Shown here: positions 8,218-14,555 of the stretch, piece after piece
Position numbering within the stretch: position 1 is the first letter of the stretch
How the letters are laid out: each line of letters starts with the position of its first letter
Assembly: GCA_023267775.1 (NCBI GenBank)
Contig: JAHFMQ010000012.1
Span: 1 to 15,153, forward strand
Reading direction: 5' to 3'
Origin: Candidatus Kaiserbacteria bacterium
GTDB lineage: Bacteria; Patescibacteriota; Minisyncoccia; Phycocordibacterales; Phycocordibacteraceae
Length of the DNA stretch: 15,153 bases
Made by a program: the position numbers and the translations under genes
Notes under the pieces: generated by a model
Databases searched by the model: none
Told to the model about the DNA's origin: nothing
Seen by the model: only the letters and a program-made list of their open reading frames with translations

Positions 8218-8228
8218 CTTCTTTAAGC

Positions 8229-8234
8229 TATAGT
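8229..8234 (+). promoter_or_regulatory. Candidate -10 element for the gtrA-MBOAT-SGNH operon
   Basis: TATAGT (5/6 to TATAAT) ends eight bases before the ATG at 8243, so a transcript from it would be leaderless or nearly so. The matching -35 position (about 8206-8211, TATAAA) is a poor match. A perfect TATAAT at 8185-8190 is an alternative, giving a leader of about 45 bases, but it also lacks a good -35. Some promoter must lie in this gap because the flanking blocks diverge; which element is used is uncertain. Confidence 0.3.
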
Positions 8235-8242
8235 AGGCGTCA

Positions 8243-8680
8243 ATGGATGCCTACGGGTCTACTCCCATGAACTTTTTCCGTTCTCGCCTGTTCCGGGTAC
8301 TTGCGATTGGCGGAGTAGGATTTATCTGTCAAACCGCTATTTTCGAATACCTTGGGGTATATCTCAAAATCGTGGCGCCGAGCACGGCGGTCGTCATCGG
8401 TGCCGAAATCGGTGTGTTGGTAAACTTTTTTCTTAATAATCGTTTCTCATTCCGAGACATATATCCTACGGTGCCATTATGGATGCGTTTGACACGCTTT
8501 CATATTGTCGTATCCGGATCACTATTCATCCAGTGGACTATAGTATTCATCACGCAGCACATAACTACGGATCTCCTCACACTGCAGATCGCCTACATCA
8601 CGGGAGTTGCTATTGGATTTATCTCGAACTACGCGGGATACCGACACTGGGTATGGAAACATCACGAATCCCCCGTGTAA
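8243..8680 (+). CDS. GtrA family membrane protein (polyprenyl-phosphate sugar flippase-like)
   Basis: A 145-residue protein with four predicted membrane helices (about 17-38, 46-66, 85-105, 113-131) and the GtrA landmarks: FRVLAIGGVGF near the first helix, NFFLNNRFSF (61-70) after the second, and ISNYAGYRHWVW (127-138) at the end of the fourth. GtrA proteins of phage serotype-conversion operons are thought to flip polyprenyl-phosphate-linked sugars to the outer face. The DPM1-like synthase and two GT-C enzymes encoded across the divergent gap complete such a set. The ATG at 8243 follows an in-frame TAG at 8234-8236; the ATG at 8267 (Met9), just before the conserved region, could be the true start and would give 137 residues. 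It is the first gene of a three-gene rightward operon, six bases before the MBOAT gene. Confidence 0.88.
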   Translation: MDAYGSTPMNFFRSRLFRVLAIGGVGFICQTAIFEYLGVYLKIVAPSTAVVIGAEIGVLVNFFLNNRFSFRDIYPTVPLWMRLTRFHIVVSGSLFIQWTIVFITQHITTDLLTLQIAYITGVAIGFISNYAGYRHWVWKHHESPV

Positions 8681-8686
8681 TGCGGC

Positions 8687-10147
8687 ATGCTATTCAATTC
8701 GATCAATTTTCTCATATTTTTCCCGACGGTCTTTTTTGTATACTGGATGCTTCCTGGGTACCTTCGCCCTTTTTTTGTTTTGGGGGCTAGCTGCCTTTTC
8801 TACATGGCATTCGTGCCCTACTACATCCTTATTTTGCTGTACCTTATCGTACTCGACTACATGATGGCGCGTCTTATTGAGCCGGCAACGGGAACCAAAC
8901 GTCGTTTTTATTTTCTTGTAAGTATCCTTTCGACGATCGCAACGCTCGTCATATTCAAATACTTCAATTTTTTTAACGAAAACATTGCCGCAATCGCCAG
9001 CGGTCTGCACTGGAACTATTCCTTAGAAACCCTCGCACTCGTACTACCGCTTGGATTATCTTTCCACACGTTCCAGAGTTTGGCATATGTCATCGAAGTG
9101 TATCGAGGACAGTATCCTGCTGAACGCTCCTTCAGTATTTACGCGCTTTACGTAATGTATTTCCCGCAGTTAGTCGCCGGACCTATTGAACGCCCAGGGC
9201 ACTTATTGCCGCAATTAAAAACGATACAGATTTTCGATGCTGTCCGCGCATTCTCCGGCCTCAGGCGTATGCTATGGGGATTTTTCAAAAAGATCGTCAT
9301 CGGAGACAACTTTGGTATTCTGGTTGATTTTGTATTTTCACACAGCGCGACTGCCGACGCGTCAACACTTCTCTTCGGCGCGCTCGCATTTTCAATGCAA
9401 CTGTATGCTGACTTCTCTGGATATTGCGATATTGCTATCGGCGCATCCCAGATGTTTGGGATTGATCTTTCTGAAAATTTTAGACAGCCGTATTTCTCAC
9501 GCTCTGTGGCGGAATTTTGGCGCCGATGGCATATGTCTCTCTCCTTTTGGTTTCGCGACTACCTCTACATCCCGCTTGGCGGAAGTCATGTAAGTGTGCC
9601 GAGGTGGTGCTTCAACATACTCGTCGTATTCGCCGTAAGCGGCCTCTGGCATGGCGCTGGTTGGCATTTTCTCGCTATGGGAGCGTTGTTCGGGCTCTAT
9701 ATATGTATCGGCAGACTCACTGCTCCTTGGCGAAACGTTATCGTCCGAACTCTGCATATACCCGAAAATGTTCGGGGTGTGATACAAATTTTCACCACCG
9801 TCGTGCTTGTTACGGTCGCATGGATATTTTTCCGGGCGCAAAGTTTGTGGCAGGCGATTGAGATAACCAGCCGTATCATAACGGAGTGGAGCAAAGACGC
9901 GTTCCACTTCCTGCGATGCAGCGACTACTGCGCGTTCTACTATCTGGGAATCGGTCGCAAGGAATTATTGCTGCTTGGCATATCGCTCAGCATACTATTT
10001 TTTGTCGAGTACCTGATAGAAAAAAATGTCTCTTTCAGAGCCTGGAATCATCGTTTTGTGCGATGGGGCGCGTATTATGCCCTGACTCTTTGGATACTGT
10101 TAAATGCCCATTTCCTGCCGCACACATTCATCTACTTCCAATTTTAG
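8687..10147 (+). CDS. MBOAT family membrane-bound O-acyltransferase (AlgI-like)
   Basis: A 486-residue polytopic protein with the full AlgI-type MBOAT signature: PLGLSFHTFQ through EVYRG (121-141), FPQLVAGPIERPGHLLPQ (159-176), the FWRRWHMS to YIPLGG block (277-299), and SGLWHGAGW (318-326), whose His322 is the catalytic histidine of the superfamily. Length is close to the usual AlgI/PatA size. It starts like AlgI (MLFNSINFLIFFP). It would take an acyl group, usually acetyl from acetyl-CoA, from the cytoplasm and pass it through the membrane to an outer acceptor with help from an SGNH partner; the next gene, two bases downstream, fits. The algI symbol is not assigned because no alginate genes are present and the acceptor is unknown. 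The start follows the gtrA stop by six bases, without a Shine-Dalgarno sequence. Confidence 0.94.
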   Translation: MLFNSINFLIFFPTVFFVYWMLPGYLRPFFVLGASCLFYMAFVPYYILILLYLIVLDYMMARLIEPATGTKRRFYFLVSILSTIATLVIFKYFNFFNENIAAIASGLHWNYSLETLALVLPLGLSFHTFQSLAYVIEVYRGQYPAERSFSIYALYVMYFPQLVAGPIERPGHLLPQLKTIQIFDAVRAFSGLRRMLWGFFKKIVIGDNFGILVDFVFSHSATADASTLLFGALAFSMQLYADFSGYCDIAIGASQMFGIDLSENFRQPYFSRSVAEFWRRWHMSLSFWFRDYLYIPLGGSHVSVPRWCFNILVVFAVSGLWHGAGWHFLAMGALFGLYICIGRLTAPWRNVIVRTLHIPENVRGVIQIFTTVVLVTVAWIFFRAQSLWQAIEITSRIITEWSKDAFHFLRCSDYCAFYYLGIGRKELLLLGISLSILFFVEYLIEKNVSFRAWNHRFVRWGAYYALTLWILLNAHFLPHTFIYFQF

Positions 10148-10149
10148 AT

Positions 10150-11304
10150 ATGTCTTATTTCCTTAAAACACTTGCCCTTTTTCTTCTCCCTTTTTTGGCC
10201 ATGTTCATGCCGGCAGCATTTGTGCTTTACCAAGCAGGTGAACTGTATCCGATCGGACATATTGTAGAAGCCTTTACCGCACAACAAATAGTGTTATATG
10301 GCCCCGCGTATAGCAACACTCGGCAGGAATTACAGAAAGAAATGGTCATCGTACGCAAACCCGAGGTGCTCGCTCTTGGGAATTCCCGGGTTGGCGAATT
10401 TCGAAATGTTTTTTTTAACGAACCAAACGCTTTCTATAACGCAACCGGCGCTATTGGAGCTCTAAGCGATTTCAAGAATTTTCTAGAAGCCGTTGGTCAT
10501 TACCATCCAAAAATTCTCATCGCTAACATGGATCATTACTATTTCAATCCCGAAGAAGCGAAAAACAATGTCGTAGAGCGATCAAATCCATTTGCATCAA
10601 CCTCCGGTTGGGCAGATACTATGGTTGAAGCGTTCTTCCGTAATGATGGATGGTGGAAAGTGTATCGTGATTACGCTGAACACAAATTCGCCCTTACCGA
10701 CCTATTTCACAAGACCACCGTGCAGGAAAAATCTATCGGCTTGCGAGCGATCGCGGAGAAAACCGGCGCCCTGTATGACGGGAGCGACTATTACGGTAAA
10801 ACAATGACGTCGGCAAAGATTCAGCAAGAGACGCTTGCGTCCATTCACGCACTTGCTGAAGCTATCTCGCCCACGTTCGGCGATTGGTATGGAACGGACA
10901 TTTCAAAAGACGCGCTCATACAATTACGAGCGTTCCTCGCTTATTGTAAAGAACGCAATATCTTCGTAATCGGGTTTTTGCCACCCATAGCTCACGAAGA
11001 ATACGTGCGTATACAATCATTCTCTAACGCGTCCTATGATTTCGCGCGTGCTAACCTTGCATCGACTCTCAAGAAAGAGTACCGAGAATACGGGTTTGAT
11101 TTTTATGACTTTAGCGATATTTCGAAACTGGGAGGATCGGACGCTGAAATGATCGATCCCAAACACGGCTCTGAAAAACTGTACGCACGCATATCTCTCT
11201 ACATGGCTGCACGGAACCAGATACTCTCTCCGTATATCGATGTTTCTGCACTGAGCACGCGCCTTGAAAAGGCTACGAGCAGTCTCGTGCTTTTCGGACT
11301 GTAA
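10150..11304 (+). CDS. Membrane-anchored SGNH-hydrolase-like protein (AlgJ/DltD-like acyltransfer partner)
   Basis: A 384-residue protein starting at the ATG two bases after the MBOAT stop. The frame is open further upstream, but that part lies inside the MBOAT gene and is not used. Residues 8-28 form one membrane anchor, placing the rest outside the cytoplasm. GNSRV at 77-81 gives a candidate nucleophile Ser79 (SGNH block I), an Asn-Met-Asp at 126-128 could supply block III, and DPKHG at 336-340 supplies the Asp336/His339 pair (block V). AlgJ/AlgX and DltD relatives receive or transfer acyl groups to extracytoplasmic polymers with an MBOAT, so acylation, probably O-acetylation, of a surface glycan is the best inference. 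I do not recognise a precise family. Eight consecutive T (10409-10416) occur at residues 86-89. The gene ends 9 bases from the opposing exostosin gene. Confidence 0.75.
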   Translation: MSYFLKTLALFLLPFLAMFMPAAFVLYQAGELYPIGHIVEAFTAQQIVLYGPAYSNTRQELQKEMVIVRKPEVLALGNSRVGEFRNVFFNEPNAFYNATGAIGALSDFKNFLEAVGHYHPKILIANMDHYYFNPEEAKNNVVERSNPFASTSGWADTMVEAFFRNDGWWKVYRDYAEHKFALTDLFHKTTVQEKSIGLRAIAEKTGALYDGSDYYGKTMTSAKIQQETLASIHALAEAISPTFGDWYGTDISKDALIQLRAFLAYCKERNIFVIGFLPPIAHEEYVRIQSFSNASYDFARANLASTLKKEYREYGFDFYDFSDISKLGGSDAEMIDPKHGSEKLYARISLYMAARNQILSPYIDVSALSTRLEKATSSLVLFGL

Positions 11305-11313
11305 GTATACGCG

Positions 11314-12333
11314 TTACGAAAGAGCTGATAAACGATCTGGTAATAATTTCGTAAAAAGATGACGTAAAAAGCGAGGCATGTACAAGTACGATTCAAATAT
11401 ATTTCGTGCTTCCCGTTGAGCCTCTTCAAATTGTGCGAGGTTGTGATTTTCAAAAAAACGGACTATGTAATCACCGATATGGTCAATATCTTTCCAAGGA
11501 ACTCGTACGATACATGCGTCATAATCAATCCGATTCTCAAAAGGTAACGGCATATCCGTGTCGATTACAACGGGAATGCGGCCGAGTGATAGTGTTTCGT
11601 AGAATCGTAAGGAATAGTTCCCGTCGCCGCGCGGAGCAAGTGTAAAATGAGCCTGTTGTATGGAACGAATATATTCTTCGCGCGCCTGCGCCGGAGAGAT
11701 TTCGATGGTGTTCCGATGCGCCGAGTACTGCTTGCGTATAATCGTGTTGAGTATAATCCGCGAATCGGTCGCAAGTACGGCAAGCGCGTGGCGCCTGAAA
11801 TAGATTCCTTGCTTACGAGGCCCATGCCGTACAATGTAATTGCGAATCACATATTGAAATTGTTCTTTTGACCCAGAGAAATCCGCCTTCCCCGTAAATG
11901 CAACAATTGGTTTTTCTCCTTTTGGCATTGGTTCATTCCCCCACTCTCTGCCAACGTCTTCAACATATGCGGGCATAAGTATTTCTTGTGGACTGAGCTT
12001 CGTGCGGTATGCGGAAGGACGGATAATGATCGCGTCTTCTATTACAATAGGGCCGGGATCATCCTGGTATGCGGAAATGAGCATCTTTTTGTGCATAGTG
12101 CGTGCCAACTCCAGACACTTTCGAAGATAGGAAGGGTACCTACGCAAATATACGTACTCATGGGGAAGCACTATCATGTCAGCTTGGTACACGTCAGATA
12201 CTCGTTCAAAAATACCTTCGTATGACCGAGGCGTCAGTGATTGAAAAAGTTTGTTTCCCACAGATGGATGCTGATCGAGAAATGCGATGCACGGTACATC
12301 CGATATTTGTTCTGGAACGAATATCTTATACAT
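11314..12333 (-). CDS. Exostosin-domain (GT47-like) glycosyltransferase
   Basis: A 339-residue protein whose C-terminal half carries the exostosin signature. TLAPRGDGNYSLRFYETL (231-248) is followed by GRIPVVIDTD (251-260), MPLPFENRIDYD (261-272) and a VPWKDIDHIGDYI segment (278-290). In animal and plant exostosins this is the nucleotide-sugar binding half of a GT-B fold; those enzymes build heparan sulfate or cell-wall polymers. In bacteria similar proteins appear in polysaccharide loci, and the sugar is usually unknown. The N-terminal half (1-130) is less conserved and I see no signal peptide or membrane segment, so a cytoplasmic enzyme is likely, unlike the Golgi type. It is the last gene of the second leftward block; its ATG overlaps the end of the methyltransferase gene by 8 bases. 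Confidence 0.85.
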   Translation of the reverse strand: MYKIFVPEQISDVPCIAFLDQHPSVGNKLFQSLTPRSYEGIFERVSDVYQADMIVLPHEYVYLRRYPSYLRKCLELARTMHKKMLISAYQDDPGPIVIEDAIIIRPSAYRTKLSPQEILMPAYVEDVGREWGNEPMPKGEKPIVAFTGKADFSGSKEQFQYVIRNYIVRHGPRKQGIYFRRHALAVLATDSRIILNTIIRKQYSAHRNTIEISPAQAREEYIRSIQQAHFTLAPRGDGNYSLRFYETLSLGRIPVVIDTDMPLPFENRIDYDACIVRVPWKDIDHIGDYIVRFFENHNLAQFEEAQREARNIFESYLYMPRFLRHLFTKLLPDRLSALS

Positions 12334-12970
12334 GCGCGCTGAATTGATATCCTAACGGATTGCGTTCCATGCTCTGCGGCCGGATCCATACAAACAACGC
12401 GTCAAAAATCGCATACGCACAGTAGAGCACGGGTCGCATCACACGCGGGAGCGACAAGACAATTGTGTTGAAATTCGCACGTATCGGACCGCCGCCGATA
12501 CTTAATATGTGCACATCCTTAAATCCTGCTTCAGACAGCATGCGGACCAAAGCTTCTTGCGTATACCGAAAATAATCATGCGGATCAGGGTGATATCCCG
12601 TCCAAAAAGGCACGAACCCAATGAGAACCCCTTCAGATGTAAGCAATCGATGAATTTCTTTCAGTAGAAACTGGTGATTGTAAACGTGCTCAAGGACATT
12701 GCATAACAACACCGTATCGTAAGAATGATTTACATACGGAAGAGGATCCTTCTCAAAATCAATTCCGGTGACAGATCCATCGATAGTTTCGACAGTCACG
12801 TCTGGCCCTCGTTTGAGATATGTAAAATAATCTGGATTTCTTCCTCCTCCGACATCAAGTACTCGCCCGTTAAGAGTATACTCAGCAAGCGCACGATTCA
12901 TATAAATCCGAGCGAGCGATTGCCCGGCAAGCAGTTTACGAAGCGTGTGAAAGAAATTGTATTGTTTCAT
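12326..12970 (-). CDS. Class I SAM-dependent methyltransferase
   Basis: A 214-residue Rossmann-fold methyltransferase. Motif I is VLDVGGGRNPD (37-47), with IDGS (63-66) as the strand-2 acid. SYDTVLLCNVLEHV (83-96) holds the Glu-His pair (94-95), and EGVLIGFVPFWTGYHPDPHDYFRYT occupies 113-137 as motif III plus a substrate-side loop. The HPDPHDYFRYT part matches a pattern frequent in methyltransferases of glycan clusters. The N-terminal 30 residues look helical and basic, perhaps a membrane or partner contact. It is translationally coupled to the upstream methyltransferase by an ATGA overlap (12967-12970) and overlaps the exostosin gene downstream. Acceptor unknown; a sugar hydroxyl or carboxyl, or a terminal cap, is inferred from context only. 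Confidence 0.87.
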   Translation of the reverse strand: MKQYNFFHTLRKLLAGQSLARIYMNRALAEYTLNGRVLDVGGGRNPDYFTYLKRGPDVTVETIDGSVTGIDFEKDPLPYVNHSYDTVLLCNVLEHVYNHQFLLKEIHRLLTSEGVLIGFVPFWTGYHPDPHDYFRYTQEALVRMLSEAGFKDVHILSIGGGPIRANFNTIVLSLPRVMRPVLYCAYAIFDALFVWIRPQSMERNPLGYQFSAHV

Positions 12971-13596
12971 TTTATTTCAAAAAGGAAGAACCTGTGCGCA
13001 GGGTCGTCAACGTAGGAACGAGACTCTCTAAGGAAGAGTCCAGCATTTTTCGCAAGCTGCACAAATGCGCGAGTCGAATACGCACGTTTTCCGAGCTCCC
13101 AATAATGTTGCCCATTAAATTGATGGGTCTCCCAAAAAAATGGAATCTTGAGGAGAAAAGAGAGACGTCGCATAAGCGGTAATTTTGTACTAAATGAAAA
13201 TACATAGCCAGGATCCGGAAGCGAGATAATAACGTGATTTCTGGAAACGCGATGCAATTCAGATAGTGCACGTGGCACGTCTTCATAACGAATATGTTCA
13301 AGCACTTCCGCAGCTAAGACAGTGTCGAATGTGACGTCTGGAAATGGAAGAGCCGTAACCGATCCGACCACGTCCGGATGGGTATCGTGCGCTATATCAC
13401 ACGTGGTAACCATAATACCCTCTTTACGAAGTGCATCGGTAACTGAACCGTTTCCAGGACCAATTTCAAGCAAAGATGAGGGGTCTGCCTTCCGCACGAA
13501 AGCTAGTTGATACCAATATGAAATCCAGCGATCCTTATCCTTATATGAGTCTTTGGTGTAATGGGAGGTCACTACTTGTGGCGCATATGTATTCAT
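12967..13596 (-). CDS. Class I SAM-dependent methyltransferase
   Basis: A 209-residue methyltransferase. LLEIGPGNGSVTDALRK at 42-58 is motif I, CDIAHD (66-71) ends strand 2, ALPFPDVTFDTVLAAEVLEH (82-101) is the post-motif with its Glu-His, and HVIISLPDPGY (121-131) is motif III. The motif I form EIGPGNG differs from DVGCG and DVGGG in the two other class I enzymes here, so the three are not recent copies. The C-terminal region (150-209) carries aromatic and His residues typical of an acceptor lid. The start ATG is within an ATGA overlap (13593-13596) with the GT4 gene upstream, and its stop is within the ATGA of the next methyltransferase, giving a chain of coupled genes. The substrate is not identifiable. 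Confidence 0.87.
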   Translation of the reverse strand: MNTYAPQVVTSHYTKDSYKDKDRWISYWYQLAFVRKADPSSLLEIGPGNGSVTDALRKEGIMVTTCDIAHDTHPDVVGSVTALPFPDVTFDTVLAAEVLEHIRYEDVPRALSELHRVSRNHVIISLPDPGYVFSFSTKLPLMRRLSFLLKIPFFWETHQFNGQHYWELGKRAYSTRAFVQLAKNAGLFLRESRSYVDDPAHRFFLFEIK

Positions 13597-14555
13597 AGAA
13601 TCAGTCTCTCAAGTATACGTGGGATGAGCTTTTGTAACGAATGATATCTACGAATAATTTCGACCCGGTTATGACTCTCTCGTGAGTGAGTGAGTGCCTC
13701 TGCAATAGCCTCAGGTGTCGCTGGAACTTTTTGAACCGGAAAGTCCTTGAATGCACTGTTGGTTGTAATAACAGGTAAGTCTGTCGCAAGTGCCTCAAGT
13801 ACGACTTTATCCAAGCTTCCGGTTTCGCTAGTATGCACGAAACAAGCAGCTTTTCGATATTCGTCTCGTAGATGGGCTTGATTGAGGCCGCCCAAAAAAC
13901 TAACCCCAGCACGAAGCGTATGCGCGAGTGATTCTAAGTTCTTATGTTCTGGACCATCGCCTGCTATGCGTAATTCGCGACCGGCAAGAGCAACAGCGCG
14001 AATGATAAGATCATGTCGCTTGCTTGGCATAAGACGTCCAACAGAAAGTACCCAGTTGCCACGCACAATGCTTGGGTCTGATGAGAAAAATTCCGTATTG
14101 ATGCCGTGTCCCATGACTCGCACTTTTGAGCTCGGCAAACGGAAACTTTCCTTGGACGCCGTAAGTACGACGTTTGCAAAAAAAGTTGCGATTCTCAATT
14201 TCAAATTTACGCTTTTGTGCATATACCATAACGCGACGCGCTTACCCCATATTCGCCAGAGTAATCCTCCAAGCACAACGTATTCAGGATTCATGTGCAC
14301 AAATACTGCATCGTAACCGTGTCGAAGGCGCCAGATATATGTATAGAAATTTAAAAAGTATTTCACTCGCGACACGCCGTATTCTTTACCGAGTGAATGC
14401 ACACGCACATTCGCCGGCAGACTATGCTTTCCTTCTTTGAGACAAATGACTTCAACTTGCTCGGTGTGTTTCGCAAATTCCTCAATCCACCGCACAAAGA
14501 ACCCGAGCATTGAATCTTCACTATCGACCATCTGTGTGACTATAAGTAATTTCAT
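13593..14555 (-). CDS. Glycosyltransferase family 4 (short, TGSLDK variant)
   Basis: A 320-residue GT-B glycosyltransferase, shorter than typical GT4 because the N-terminal domain is compact. The N-terminus MKLLIVTQMVDSEDSMLGFF is the usual first strand and loop. GHGINTEFF (149-157) is the linker, SVGRLMPSKRHD (171-182) the donor-phosphate loop and IAGDGPE (197-203) the next strand. The donor helix reads ETGSLDKVVLEALATDLPVI (244-263), with Glu254 in the place of the second Glu of the EX7E motif but no canonical first Glu at the EX7E spacing; this TGSxDK form seems to mark a GT4 subgroup. Function: cytoplasmic transfer of a nucleotide-activated sugar. It is coupled by ATGA overlaps to the genes on both sides (14552-14555, 13593-13596). 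Confidence 0.88.
   Translation of the reverse strand: MKLLIVTQMVDSEDSMLGFFVRWIEEFAKHTEQVEVICLKEGKHSLPANVRVHSLGKEYGVSRVKYFLNFYTYIWRLRHGYDAVFVHMNPEYVVLGGLLWRIWGKRVALWYMHKSVNLKLRIATFFANVVLTASKESFRLPSSKVRVMGHGINTEFFSSDPSIVRGNWVLSVGRLMPSKRHDLIIRAVALAGRELRIAGDGPEHKNLESLAHTLRAGVSFLGGLNQAHLRDEYRKAACFVHTSETGSLDKVVLEALATDLPVITTNSAFKDFPVQKVPATPEAIAEALTHSRESHNRVEIIRRYHSLQKLIPRILERLIL

Noticed and set aside
9497..9907. Long open frame antisense to the MBOAT gene
   Set aside because: The opposite strand carries unmistakable MBOAT motifs; the antisense product has no recognisable domain and reads as a shadow.
9886..10149. Upstream in-frame extension of the SGNH-like gene
   Set aside because: It lies inside the well-conserved MBOAT gene in another frame; the ATG at 10150, two bases after the MBOAT stop and directly before a membrane anchor, is the natural start.
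11275..11294. Possible intrinsic terminator: ACGAG-CAGT-CTCGT hairpin followed by GCTTTT
   Set aside because: Only a five-base stem (plus one wobble pair) and four T, and it lies inside the coding end of the SGNH-like gene. It is at a plausible place for a terminator but too weak to annotate.
13682..13696. GTGA tetranucleotide repeat in the GT4 gene
   Set aside because: Fewer than four copies; too short for a contingency locus and explained by codons for Leu-Thr-His-Ser.
13882..14316. Open frame on the plus strand across the GT4 gene
   Set aside because: Basic, low-information translation opposite a clear GT4 gene; a coding shadow.
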